Notes under the pieces: generated by a model | Told to the model about the DNA's origin: nothing | What the model saw: the letters and a program-made list of their open reading frames with translations, nothing else | The model's database searches: none | Assembly (NCBI GenBank): GCA_016287975.1 | Contig: JAEEXV010000063.1 | Span: forward strand, 1 to 40,120 | Length of the DNA stretch: 40,120 nt | Direction of reading: 5' to 3' | DNA from: Lentisphaeria bacterium | GTDB lineage: Bacteria > Verrucomicrobiota > Lentisphaeria > Oligosphaerales > Oligosphaeraceae | Shown here: in pieces, positions 8,666-17,816 of the stretch | How the letters are laid out: every line of letters starts with the position of its first letter | Position numbering within the stretch: the first letter of the stretch is position 1 | Translations under genes and position numbers: made by a program

Positions 8666-9241
8666 CTACTTCTGTTCCCTGGCAGCTTTCACGCACGCTC
8701 GAATAAAAACCCCCTTGGCATCCGTATATGCATCTCGATTGTGACGATACTGTTTCCGCAGTTTGACTTTCAAGGCGGCGTATTCGCGTGCTTTATCAGG
8801 ATTCCGCCTTAAGTATTCACAGAATATGGGCTCGTCCCAATCGCCGATTCGGCGAATATGCAGATGGAAGACTCTTTCAGCAAATCCCTGCGGCGTATAT
8901 CCTTTGCATAAATCGAGACGATATTCGGGCTCAAGCATTTCCCCCATGACCGTATAACCGCAATCCAAAGCCAATTGTCGGATTGACTCTGGCGGCACAT
9001 TTTCAGGTGTTTCCAGGAGAATATCGATGGTGGGCTTGGCCAGCAGTCCTTCAACCGCCGTGCTGCCAATATGCCGTATCCTTTCAAGCTTGCTGCCAAA
9101 TACTCGAAGAAGCAGTTTTTCCTCCTCACGATACCATTTTGACCATTCGGGATTATGTTCGCTTAATTCAATTGGGAAAAGTTCCCACAATTCCTCAAGC
9201 GTCATTTCCGAAAGTGGTTTGTTGTTTTTCATGTTTTCCAT
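8666..9241 (-). CDS. GrpB/UPF0157 family nucleotidyltransferase-fold protein
   Basis: UPF0157 proteins share the nucleotidyltransferase fold and are mostly uncharacterised; some are fused to CoaE. Visible here are HNPEWSKWYREEEKLL, the signature IRHIGSTAVEGLLAKPTIDILL with the paired acidic position, HLHI, and the C-terminal FCEYLRRNPDKAREYAALKVKL, DAYTDAKGVFI. The length of about 191 aa is normal. ATG 9241 is preferred; an upstream TTG at 9262 and a second ATG at 9232 are alternatives. Codon use is clearly AT-richer than the flanking genes and the gene is isolated between convergent and co-directional units, which suggests acquisition by transfer. Confidence 0.88.
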   Translation of the reverse strand: MENMKNNKPLSEMTLEELWELFPIELSEHNPEWSKWYREEEKLLLRVFGSKLERIRHIGSTAVEGLLAKPTIDILLETPENVPPESIRQLALDCGYTVMGEMLEPEYRLDLCKGYTPQGFAERVFHLHIRRIGDWDEPIFCEYLRRNPDKAREYAALKVKLRKQYRHNRDAYTDAKGVFIRACVKAAREQK

Positions 9242-9299
9242 TATTCTCAGTTGTCCAGCCAAAGATTATTCTGTGTATTCTGTGGACTCAAAACCGCCA

Positions 9300-9785
9300 C
9301 TATTGGGAACAGAGCGATTTGGAAAGGGTACGCACTGCTTCCTCCAGCCACCGGATGCGTTCCGGCAAATCCCCATAGATTCCTGGGTCGGCTCCGAACT
9401 TATCGAAGTCCTGTTCGCAGAGACGGAGTGTCTCCAAGACAGTAGGTGCGATGGCGCAAATGGTCTCCGGCTCAGCCTGCAGCCGATTCTCCAGGACACC
9501 GACGACGGCGTTCAGGGTGTCGCTGTCGCCGGCGGAGCGCGCGGAGCGGAAATACGCCAGATAGGCGGGAAAGTAATACCGGAATGCCGCGGCGCCCATG
9601 AACATGAAGTCCTCCTGATACTGGAACGCCGCGTTTTCGTCGGCCAGGAAGAGGGCGGTCAGATCCGCAAGGCTTTTCCCCAGCAGATGCCTCACCGCCC
9701 ATTCCTCGTCCAGGTTTCCGGGCGTGGGATTGATCTCCTCACGCGTCGGGAGGGCATCTGGCGTTTTGCAGTCTGCGTCCGTCAT
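9300..9785 (-). CDS. Conserved hypothetical protein, 161 aa
   Basis: A small soluble, mainly helical and acidic protein. The N-terminus LPTREEINPTPGNLDEEWAVRHLLGKSL is followed by aromatic-rich FQYQEDFMFMGAAAFRYYFPAYLAYFRS. It resembles a type of short protein seen widely in PVC and other bacteria (possibly the DUF6714 group; not certain). No signal peptide or catalytic motif is evident. Its ATG overlaps the stop of the 1,381-aa gene by four bases (ATGA on the - strand), so it is translated with that gene. It could be a dedicated cytosolic partner; function is unknown. Confidence 0.78.
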   Translation of the reverse strand: MTDADCKTPDALPTREEINPTPGNLDEEWAVRHLLGKSLADLTALFLADENAAFQYQEDFMFMGAAAFRYYFPAYLAYFRSARSAGDSDTLNAVVGVLENRLQAEPETICAIAPTVLETLRLCEQDFDKFGADPGIYGDLPERIRWLEEAVRTLSKSLCSQ

Positions 9786-12700
9786 TGTCCAAGCCCAAGC
9801 GGGTTGTAGAGGAACTTGCGGTTTTCGGCGTCGAGGCCAATGGAGGCGTCGCCCCAGGCGGCCTTGGAGTTGTACACCTGCATGTAGCAGAGGTCGTCGG
9901 CGGTGAGGTTCACCTGGCCCGACTTGAGTTTGAGGTTGCCGAGACTGCCGTTGGTCTTCGCCTCGTGGAAACTGACCTTGAGGCCCGCCGCCAGCAGGTC
10001 GCCCACGTCGTATGAGCCGCCCTCCTGCACCTCCACCTCGAAGAGCAGTTTCTCGTTCCGAGCGGCGGCCTCGACGGCGGCGGGCGCCTCGGCCGAGACG
10101 GTCGCGAAGGACTTTTCTCGGGTGACTTCCAGCACATAGTCGGTGTTCTTGTTCGTCTTCCCGCTCTTGGCCGCGTCGACGCTCACCAGATACTCCCCTG
10201 AATAGAGGCTGAGCCCCGAAATCACGGCGACGCCCTGCTTGTCCACCTTCGCGGACTTGAGGACCTTCCCCGTGATGGAGGTGATCTTCAGCGTCGCCTC
10301 GCGCGCGTCCCCCGCAAGCTGGAAGCGGTACTGGCCCGCCTGCCCGCCATCCACCTCCAGCAGATAGGCGTCCGAAGGATTGCGGTGCCCGACCCACCCC
10401 TCGACCCGAATGTCGTCCTCGGCGGAGAGGAGCCACTCCCCGTCCTCGAGCGGATCGTCGTCGAAGGCCTCGAAGTCCAGCGCCAGCGAGTAATCCGAGT
10501 TGTGCCTGCCCTTGCCGTTGTCCTGGGCCCGCACCTGCAAGTAGAAGTTGTTGGCGACAAGGAAGTCGTCCAGCAGCACCTCGGATTTCAGTTTCGGGTT
10601 CACAGTGAACGACTTGGCCTTCGCATACTGCCCGTTGTTGTCCTTCTGCACATAGAGTTCCACGACGATGGTGCCGCCCAGCTCCGCGGGGCTGTTCACC
10701 GCAAGGCGCAGTTCGCCCGCATCCTCCACCAGGAACTCCCAGCGGTCGTCCCCCGCGAAGGCGCCGACCCACCCCTCCAGGGTCTCCGCGTAGCGCCCCT
10801 CCGCGTTCACGCTGTCAGGCAGCGAGACCACGCCGCGCTCCGCCTCCAGATTGGGGAAGAGGTCGCCTGCGAGGGAGAACGAGAGCGCCGCGTCCGTCTG
10901 GTTCTTCATGGACTTGCGGGTCGCGGTGAAATAGTAGAGGCCGTTGGCCAGCAGCATGTCGTTCGCCTTGGCGTTGGCCTTCACCTTGCCATTGGTCACG
11001 TTCACGGTCAGCAGCTTCGCGTCTCTGCCCTCCTTGACCCCGTCCACCTGGTTCAGCGTCAGGCTGCCCGTGAACGCGCCCAGGTCGAGGCCCGCCCAGT
11101 CGTAGAAGCCGTCCTGCAACGCGAAACTCTCGGTGGAGGCCGATTTCGTGGCGGCGTCGAAATCCAGGCTGAATTCCTCGGCAAAGCGCACGTCATCGTC
11201 CCACTCCTGCGAGGCGCCCGCGATGGCCACGCCATCCGCGTCGAAGGCGGTCACGCGGAACTCGTATCCGCCCGCCGCCAGGGCCAGATCGACGCGGTTC
11301 TCCGCGATGCCCGAAAGCGCGACCCCGTCATCCCAGTCGCCCTCCGTGGCATACTCCAGCCGATAGGAACTGGCGCCTTCGACCGCATCCCACTCGATGT
11401 GCTTCCCGCCTGCCGCATCTGGCCCCAGGAAGGATAGCGTCTTCACGGCATCGTTGTCGTTCTCGAAGAGCCCCTCGTCGACCGCTTTCTCCCGATCCAG
11501 ACGGACGGACAGCACCCCCAGCCGCCCCAGCCACTCCTGCGGAATGGCCGCCGCCAGCCGTAGTTCCGTGCTGGCGCCCGCCGCGAGGCTGATGCGCGTC
11601 GAGGCCACCACCACGCCCCTGTCCAGATTGATTTCGCTGTCGCCCAGCACCACCTCCACCAGGAAGTCCCCGGCGGCCACGCTGCCCTGGTTGGCAACCG
11701 TGCACAAAACCGACGCCGACGCTGGCGCCGACGCATCGAGTTCCACCTGGAAGTCCCTCACGCACAGCGCCGCGGTGCGGCGGACCACCTCCACCGCCTC
11801 CGTCTTGGCGCTATAGGTGATCTCCGAGGAGTTCGTGCTCTGCGCCATCAGGTAGAAGCGGTATTCGCCGCCCTGGACATCCCGGGGCAGTTCGATGGTC
11901 GCCTGGCGGAATTCACCGTCCCCCGTCGCCTCCAGGTAGTCGAGCAGCGTCCCCTCGTAGTCACCGTCCGCCTTGTCCGCCCGTTCCATGAACAGGCCGA
12001 CCAGGCTCTCCTCGCCCGTCGCGTAGGCCTGGTATTCGACCGTGACCGAATGCCTGTCCACCGACACAATCCGCACCTCGGTGTCGACGGGGTCGCCCGC
12101 CTCGGCGTAGATCAGCACCTCGCCGTTCCACTTCTGGCTGCCATAGACATCCAAAGTCCACGCGCCTTCGGCGGGCTTGTCCACGGCCAGTTCCAGCTGC
12201 GAGTAGCTGACCTGCTTCACCGACACGACGTCGGACGGCGTCAGAGAAGAATACGACGTGCCGTCCTCGCTGTAGAGCACCCACTCCACGTCGGAAAGGG
12301 AATACTGCGCCGCGACGGTGACATACATTTTGCCGCCTGCCGCGAACTCCGTCGCCGTCCAGGAATAGCTGCCGATGACAGCCCCCTCGATGCCCGCGGC
12401 ACCCCCGCCACCGCCCTCGCACCTGGCCAGCGGGACGCGCTCGCCCGCAGGCGACGGGCGCTCCACCGCCGACAACTCGGAGTTGATGCAGTTGTAGGCG
12501 CGGCGGCTGCCCAGGTCGAAGAACCAGCTCTTGCCGACATTGACCCCGACCTTGACGAAGGCGACCTTGACCTGCGCGCGACCGTTGACCGCCACCGACA
12601 GGGTCCGACGGGAACTGCTCTCGTTGTAGACGATGCTGATGCCGCCGCCCACGTTGATGCCGACCCAGGTGATGCCCAGCGCGGTGAAGTCCCACTTGAA

Positions 12701-13927
12701 CGAACCGTCCAGGGATCCCTTGACGGTCAGCTGCTCGCTCGACCACCCGACCGACCCCGCAATCTGGAAGTTGAAGGTGGAGGACGACTTCGTGCCGACC
12801 GAGAGGCTGATTTCGTTGTAGTTGCCGCTCTCGCGCTTCCACCCGCCCTTGATCTCCAGCAGCCCCAGCAGCTTCCCCTCGACGGAGAGGTTCACGTCCT
12901 TGAAGTCGCTCGACACATCGCCGGCGACGCCGACTTCCGCCACGCGGAAACTGCCGACCTTCAGCCCCAGCACCTTCGCCACTGGCGACACCAGCGAGCC
13001 GAAGTTGATCTCAGGCCCGAAAGCCACGCCCAGCCCAGGCGAGAAGGTCTGCACCGATTCCGCAATGCCAGTGACGCCGATCTTGATCTGCGTGAAGACC
13101 ACTGGGCCGATGGGGATATCCCCCCTGACCTCCACCGCGATCGTATTGAGCTGCCCGCCCTTGAAGCCAAGCCGCCCCAGCGCCATCCACTCCTTGCCCG
13201 AGGGGACCGTGAACTTGGCGCCCAGCCCGACCTCCCACGCGTTCTCGAAGGAGTTGTAGGCGCCGATGACGCCGATCTTCAGTCCGCAGTTCACGCCGAT
13301 CTTCTCCAGCCACGAGAGATCCATCAGCCCCGTCGCGGTGAAGACCGTCTGCTTCTCGGCCAGGTCGCCGTTCGCGTCGAACAGGAAGTAGAGGCCGTTG
13401 GTCCCTTTCGCGTCCCCGATGAGGTCATAATGAGTCACGGTGTCGCCTGAAAGCGTCGCGAAGGCGTTCCGCGCCCGCACCGCCTCCGCCTTCTCGTCAT
13501 CGTCCATCTCCTTGTCGAAAAGCTCCAGCGGATCCCCCAGCGCGTCGGGGTCGTATTCGCAGATCAGCGCCGCCGAGGCCGAGAAAAACTTCGCGAGGCG
13601 GAAATGCGCCATCCCCTGCACCACCACCACCTTGCCCTCGCTCTCGCCAAGGGAGTTCGTGACGTCGACCACCGACACATAGACGTCGCTGAGTTCCAGC
13701 CGAAAGGCCGTGCTGTCCACGCCGAAGGTCCCGCCCACGCTGAAGACACCTGGATCCTCATCCTGATACTGCTCCACCAGTTCCTCCAGCGTGCGCGGAG
13801 CGCTCCGAGGAGACGGCTTGGGGCCAGCCAAGACCAGGGCGGTCTCCAGCCCAGGATACGGCATCTCCCAGAGAGCCCCGTTCAAACTCTCGGATCCAGT
13901 TTCCACGGTGATGGCGGCGTTGTTCAT
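9782..13927 (-). CDS. Large beta-rich surface-type protein with CARDB/FN3-like and pre-peptidase-C-like modules
   Basis: A 1,381-aa multidomain protein, not assignable to a named family. Residues 1-100 are an unusual polar N-terminus with no recognisable signal peptide. About 100-520 is an alternating beta segment rich in Gly/Val (GLGAKFTVPSG, GINVGGGISIVY). From about 720 to 830 lies a CARDB-like module (VANQGSVAAGDFLVEVVLGD). From about 840 to 925 lies a fibronectin-III-like module (IEWDAVEGASSYRLEYAT). The C-terminal 400 residues contain pre-peptidase-C-like beta repeats (LRLAVNSPAELGGTIVVELY, YRFQLAGDAREATLKI). Such modules are typical of cell-surface or secreted proteins. ATG 13927 is the first Met after an implausible Arg-rich lead; earlier in-frame starts exist up to 14074. 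No strong ribosome site was seen. Confidence 0.8.
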   Translation of the reverse strand: MNNAAITVETGSESLNGALWEMPYPGLETALVLAGPKPSPRSAPRTLEELVEQYQDEDPGVFSVGGTFGVDSTAFRLELSDVYVSVVDVTNSLGESEGKVVVVQGMAHFRLAKFFSASAALICEYDPDALGDPLELFDKEMDDDEKAEAVRARNAFATLSGDTVTHYDLIGDAKGTNGLYFLFDANGDLAEKQTVFTATGLMDLSWLEKIGVNCGLKIGVIGAYNSFENAWEVGLGAKFTVPSGKEWMALGRLGFKGGQLNTIAVEVRGDIPIGPVVFTQIKIGVTGIAESVQTFSPGLGVAFGPEINFGSLVSPVAKVLGLKVGSFRVAEVGVAGDVSSDFKDVNLSVEGKLLGLLEIKGGWKRESGNYNEISLSVGTKSSSTFNFQIAGSVGWSSEQLTVKGSLDGSFKWDFTALGITWVGINVGGGISIVYNESSSRRTLSVAVNGRAQVKVAFVKVGVNVGKSWFFDLGSRRAYNCINSELSAVERPSPAGERVPLARCEGGGGGAAGIEGAVIGSYSWTATEFAAGGKMYVTVAAQYSLSDVEWVLYSEDGTSYSSLTPSDVVSVKQVSYSQLELAVDKPAEGAWTLDVYGSQKWNGEVLIYAEAGDPVDTEVRIVSVDRHSVTVEYQAYATGEESLVGLFMERADKADGDYEGTLLDYLEATGDGEFRQATIELPRDVQGGEYRFYLMAQSTNSSEITYSAKTEAVEVVRRTAALCVRDFQVELDASAPASASVLCTVANQGSVAAGDFLVEVVLGDSEINLDRGVVVASTRISLAAGASTELRLAAAIPQEWLGRLGVLSVRLDREKAVDEGLFENDNDAVKTLSFLGPDAAGGKHIEWDAVEGASSYRLEYATEGDWDDGVALSGIAENRVDLALAAGGYEFRVTAFDADGVAIAGASQEWDDDVRFAEEFSLDFDAATKSASTESFALQDGFYDWAGLDLGAFTGSLTLNQVDGVKEGRDAKLLTVNVTNGKVKANAKANDMLLANGLYYFTATRKSMKNQTDAALSFSLAGDLFPNLEAERGVVSLPDSVNAEGRYAETLEGWVGAFAGDDRWEFLVEDAGELRLAVNSPAELGGTIVVELYVQKDNNGQYAKAKSFTVNPKLKSEVLLDDFLVANNFYLQVRAQDNGKGRHNSDYSLALDFEAFDDDPLEDGEWLLSAEDDIRVEGWVGHRNPSDAYLLEVDGGQAGQYRFQLAGDAREATLKITSITGKVLKSAKVDKQGVAVISGLSLYSGEYLVSVDAAKSGKTNKNTDYVLEVTREKSFATVSAEAPAAVEAAARNEKLLFEVEVQEGGSYDVGDLLAAGLKVSFHEAKTNGSLGNLKLKSGQVNLTADDLCYMQVYNSKAAWGDASIGLDAENRKFLYNPLGLGQ

Positions 13928-14253
13928 AATGCGGCAGGTTGAAAAGGGGAAGAAGAGAACCAGGCGGCGAGAAAGGCTGCTAATATAATCTTGGATCCGC
14001 GCTTGAACCCCGCGCCCTCGAAAACTGGGCGCCCCCATCTCCGCTTTTTCCGCAAAATCGCCCTCCCGCTCCATTGGAACCCGAATCCCGCAATATATTT
14101 CCCCAATACGCCTCCCCCTAGATCATCTGGCGCTTTCACGGACGTAGCCACGGCGCGCCGTAGCGCCCCCGCAACGCAATCCAGCCCCCGCTTCCGCGAC
14201 AAGACGCCCCTGTTGTCCCAGCCGTCCCAGCCCCTTCTGCCCCCTGCCCGATT
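13928..14253. other. Divergent intergenic region between the surface protein and the kinase
   Basis: 326 bases without a gene (longer - strand start possible to 14074). It contains an AT-rich TAATATAAT at 13981-13989 that may hold a -10 element in either direction. A long stem pair GGCGCT/AGCGCC (14129-14134 and 14161-14167 area) encloses a perfect CGGCGCGCCG palindrome and the string ACGTAGCCACGGCGC (14142-14155). That string recurs at 36412-36426, so it is a dispersed element of this genome. Confidence 0.5.
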
Positions 14254-15843
14254 ATGGATGATTCCCAGCAGTGCGAAGCAATCCAGAAGACCCTTCCCGG
14301 CATTGTCCCGTTGAAGCATGTCGCCTCCGGCAGCTACGGCGCCGTCTATATCGCGCGTGAGCAGACGGGGCGCCTCGTGGCCGTCAAGTTCGTCGAATGC
14401 CAGGCGGGCGACCTCCAGGAACGCGAACGGCGCGGCCTGCAGCTCTACTGCACCAAGCTCCGCTCCCACCCGAACCTCATCTCCATCTACCAGACCGTCT
14501 TCAAGGAGCGGCACTTCTGCTATGTGATGGAACTCGCCGACAACTTCAACGACCCGACCTCACAGGACCTGTACTGCCCCGACACCCTCGCCCAGCGCCT
14601 CCAGGCCAACGGGCCGCTGAAACTCGACGACCTCGTCGAGATCACCCTCGGGCTCCTCGACGGCCTCCAGGCGCTCCACGCCGCAGGACTCATCCACCGC
14701 GACATCAAGCCTGGAAACATCATCTTCATCAACGGGAAGCCCAAGATCGGCGACATCGGCCTCATCGCCTCCAACACCACCGAATCCAGCCTCGCAGGAA
14801 CCCCCGTGTACCAGCCGCCCCAGGCCGTCAACGGCCAGATCTCCGCCTTCGGCGAAAACGACCCCGACGCCGACCTCTACGCCCTCGGAAAGACCCTCTA
14901 CTGCATGATGACCGGCCGCAGCGCCAAGTTCTTCCCCGAACTGCCCAAAGGCATGGACGTCCTCCCAAACGGCCGCCTCCAGGCCCTCAACCGCTTCATC
15001 AACCACGCCTGCGACGCCGACCGCAAAAAGCGCTTCGCCAACCTCGCCGAGTTCCGCGCGGAGTTCATGGACACCGTCGTCGGCCACGGCAAAAAGCGCT
15101 CCGCCTGGCGCTGGATCCTCATCAACGCCGCCGTCTTCCTCGCCATCGTCGGCCTCACCGCCTGGCTGCTGCCGCGCTCCCCCAGGCCCGCCCGAAACAC
15201 CCCGCCGCCCTCCCAGGCACGCCGCCTCCTCCCGCCCGAATCCATCCTGAACGCGCAGTTCCACCGCGTCCACGACGCCAAACTCATCTTCAACGGCACC
15301 GCCAACGCACACTGGACCGTCCTCGACCAGAACGGCGCGCCGCTCGCCACCGCCGCCACCACCGAAACCATCCGCTCCTTCACCCTCGTCCACGAGGGCG
15401 AACCAATTCTCCGCATCTTCGACCTCTATCTCCGCCTGGACACCGACACCCCCTGCTGCCGCCTCCAGTTCAACCTCACCACCGACACTGGCGCCGAACT
15501 CCAGACCGAGTGCTTCCTGACCCGATACGGCACCTTCACCACCCGCTCCGAGGCCGACGCCGACCTCAGGCACACCGCCGCCGACAACTCCGACGACCTC
15601 TTCCCCGAACAGGACGACGACGGCATCCGGCACCTCCACCTCTACAGCCTGGCAGGCGAATCCCTCACCCTCACCGACGGCAATCAACCCGCAGGCCAGT
15701 CCATCAACGTCCAGGGCACCTACCGAAAAATCGCCATCACCGTCACCGCCGACCCTGGCGGCAACGCCGCCGTCCCCTACCTCTGCGCTTTCTACTCCCC
15801 GCAAGATCTGCCCGCCCCAGCCCCCCGCCCCGCCGTCCCATGA
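14254..15843 (+). CDS. Transmembrane serine/threonine protein kinase
   Basis: A 529-aa Hanks-type kinase. It has a glycine loop ASGSYGAVY (24-32), the ATP-binding Lys45 in VAVKF, the catalytic loop HRDIKPGN from His148/Asp150, and a metal-binding Asp167 in GDIGL, where the usual DFG is DIG. GTPVYQPPQ replaces the usual APE segment. One membrane helix (about 286-305, WILINAAVFLAIVGLTAWLL) leads into a roughly 220-residue extracytoplasmic domain rich in beta strands and Asp/Thr, which may be a sensor. ATG 14254 was chosen since it starts the conserved part closely. It overlaps the following cell-wall salvage gene by the ATGA at 15840, so the two are translationally coupled, and the kinase may regulate or be regulated with envelope metabolism (inference). 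Confidence 0.92.
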   Translation: MDDSQQCEAIQKTLPGIVPLKHVASGSYGAVYIAREQTGRLVAVKFVECQAGDLQERERRGLQLYCTKLRSHPNLISIYQTVFKERHFCYVMELADNFNDPTSQDLYCPDTLAQRLQANGPLKLDDLVEITLGLLDGLQALHAAGLIHRDIKPGNIIFINGKPKIGDIGLIASNTTESSLAGTPVYQPPQAVNGQISAFGENDPDADLYALGKTLYCMMTGRSAKFFPELPKGMDVLPNGRLQALNRFINHACDADRKKRFANLAEFRAEFMDTVVGHGKKRSAWRWILINAAVFLAIVGLTAWLLPRSPRPARNTPPPSQARRLLPPESILNAQFHRVHDAKLIFNGTANAHWTVLDQNGAPLATAATTETIRSFTLVHEGEPILRIFDLYLRLDTDTPCCRLQFNLTTDTGAELQTECFLTRYGTFTTRSEADADLRHTAADNSDDLFPEQDDDGIRHLHLYSLAGESLTLTDGNQPAGQSINVQGTYRKIAITVTADPGGNAAVPYLCAFYSPQDLPAPAPRPAVP

Positions 15844-17795
15844 AAAAACTCTGTGGATTCGTCCTCGCCGCAGGCGAAGGGCGCCGCATGCGCCCCGCCA
15901 CCCTCAACACCCCCAAGGCACTGCTCCCCTTCTGCGGCGTCCCGCTCCTCGAACTCGCCGCCGCCGAACTCGCCGCCATCCCCGAACTCGGCCCCATCCT
16001 CGTCAACGCCTGCTTCCTCGGCGACGCCGTCGAGGCCGCCTGCGCCGACCTCGGAAAACGCTGCGGATGGGATCTGCGGTGCTCCCGCGAAGACCATCTC
16101 CTCAACCACGGCGGCGGCCTCCAAAGGGGCATCCGCGAACTCGCCCCCGACACTGACGAAATCCTCGTCCACAACGTCGACATCGTCCACGACAACGAAC
16201 TGCGCGACCTCATCCGCCGCCATCGCGAGACCGGCGCCGCCGCCACCGCCCTCCTCATCCCCAACCACCGCGCCAACGGCGTCCTCCTCAACACCGACGG
16301 ACGCATCGAATCCTTCCACTCACCCCAGGGAGATCTCACCTTCTCGGGACTCTATCTCCTCGACCGCGCCATCTTCGACTATCTCCCCAAGGACACCGAC
16401 GCCCCCAGCATCATCGACGCCATGACCGCCGCCGCCAAAGACGGCCTCCCCGTCCAGGGCCTCGTCGCCAGACCCGAAACCTTCTGGTCCGACGTCGGAA
16501 CCGCCTCCGAATACATCCGCGCCCACGGCGCCATCGCCGACTGCGCCCTCACCACCCAGCCGCGCCTCCGCGAGGCGCAGGCCGAACAGGCCCGGCGACG
16601 CTTCCAGCTCGAACTCCGCGGCGTCAAATGCACTGGCGCCCTCGGCCTCGGCGACGACCTCCAGATCCCCGCAGGCGCCCACCTCCACAATCTCGTCATC
16701 TGGGACCACACCCGCATCGCCGCGCCCCTCCTCTACGCCGACGGCATCCTCACTGGCGGCGACGTCCCCGCCCCGCTCCCCGCCATCCCCCAGGACCGAC
16801 AGCCCGACCCCCGCATCCTTGCCTCCCTCGACATTCCCGCGGGACACTTCCAGCTCGAGCCTCTCCCCAAGCAAGGCTCAGGCCGCCGCTACTGCCGCCT
16901 CCACACCCCAGGCTCCCATCAGACCCGCGTCTGGACCGCATACAACCCGTCCCGTCGCGAAAACTCCAGTTTCGCAGCCATCAGCGACTTCCTCCTCCGC
17001 CTCGGCATCCGCGTCCCCAAAGTCCTCCTCCATCTCCCCGACGTCGGCGAAATGGTCACCGAGGACCTCGGCCAGAACGACCTACTCCTCGAGACCTCCG
17101 CCACCCGCCGCGACTGCCTCTTCCAGGTCCTGGAGCAAGTCGCCATCCTCCATGTCAAGGGCGCCCTCGCCGCGCGCCTGGAGGAACTCCCCCTCCAGCC
17201 TGGCTTCACCAAGGGCCTCTACGACTGGGAACGCGACTATTTCCGCGAAAACCTCCTCGGCCGAGTCCTCCAGCGTCCCGAACTCTGGTCCCCCTGCGCC
17301 GCCGAATACTGCCGCCTCCGCCAGATGCTCCTCCAGGAACCCGCCGTCCCCATCCACCGCGACCTCCAAAGCGCCAACGTCAAAGTCCGCGACGGACAGG
17401 CATTCCTCATCGACTTCCAGGGCATGCGCCTTGGAGCCGCCGCCTACGACCTGGCATCCCTCCTCTACGACCCCTACCAGCACTACTCCCCCGACTTCAG
17501 GCTGGAGGCCTGGTGGGAATACTGCCATCAGGTCCGGCGCCTCGGCGGAACCCCGCCCGCCGACGCCGCCTTCCACGCCGCCGCCATCCAGCGCCTCATG
17601 CAGGCCCTCGGCGCATACGGCAAACTCTGGCTCCAGGACGGCCTCGACTGGTACCGCCAGTTCATCGCGCCTGGCCTCACCCATCTCCTCGAAGCCGCCC
17701 GAGCCACCCCCCTCTTCCCGCATTTCCGCATCCTCGCCGAGGCCGCCCTCGCCATGCTCCCGACCATCTCCCCGGTTTTCCACGACACCCCGTAA
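15840..17795 (+). CDS. Fused N-acetylmuramate-1-phosphate uridylyltransferase / sugar kinase (MurU-AmgK-like)
   Basis: A 651-aa two-domain protein. The N-terminal half (about 1-250) is a nucleotidyltransferase with LAAGEGRRMRPATLNTPKAL at 9-28, the MurU-type opening, and a VHNVDIVHD metal site. The C-terminal half (about 320-651) is an aminoglycoside-phosphotransferase-fold kinase: GSGRRYCRL, catalytic IHRDLQSANV (His506, Asp508) and LIDFQG (Asp525). In Pseudomonas the separate AmgK and MurU phosphorylate free MurNAc at C1 and then make UDP-MurNAc, bypassing fosfomycin-sensitive synthesis. The order and sequence features fit that pair in one chain, in the order MurU then AmgK. Substrate is inferred; another hexose-1-P pathway is possible. 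It overlaps the kinase gene upstream. Confidence 0.85.
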   Translation: MKKLCGFVLAAGEGRRMRPATLNTPKALLPFCGVPLLELAAAELAAIPELGPILVNACFLGDAVEAACADLGKRCGWDLRCSREDHLLNHGGGLQRGIRELAPDTDEILVHNVDIVHDNELRDLIRRHRETGAAATALLIPNHRANGVLLNTDGRIESFHSPQGDLTFSGLYLLDRAIFDYLPKDTDAPSIIDAMTAAAKDGLPVQGLVARPETFWSDVGTASEYIRAHGAIADCALTTQPRLREAQAEQARRRFQLELRGVKCTGALGLGDDLQIPAGAHLHNLVIWDHTRIAAPLLYADGILTGGDVPAPLPAIPQDRQPDPRILASLDIPAGHFQLEPLPKQGSGRRYCRLHTPGSHQTRVWTAYNPSRRENSSFAAISDFLLRLGIRVPKVLLHLPDVGEMVTEDLGQNDLLLETSATRRDCLFQVLEQVAILHVKGALAARLEELPLQPGFTKGLYDWERDYFRENLLGRVLQRPELWSPCAAEYCRLRQMLLQEPAVPIHRDLQSANVKVRDGQAFLIDFQGMRLGAAAYDLASLLYDPYQHYSPDFRLEAWWEYCHQVRRLGGTPPADAAFHAAAIQRLMQALGAYGKLWLQDGLDWYRQFIAPGLTHLLEAARATPLFPHFRILAEAALAMLPTISPVFHDTP

Positions 17796-17816
17796 ACCAT
17801 CGCGGGTGTCCCCCCC

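Noticed and set aside
9300..13927. Toxin-immunity reading of the large protein and its small partner
   Set aside because: No toxin domain or pre-toxin motif was seen at the C-terminus of the large protein, and the small protein does not match an immunity family that I know.
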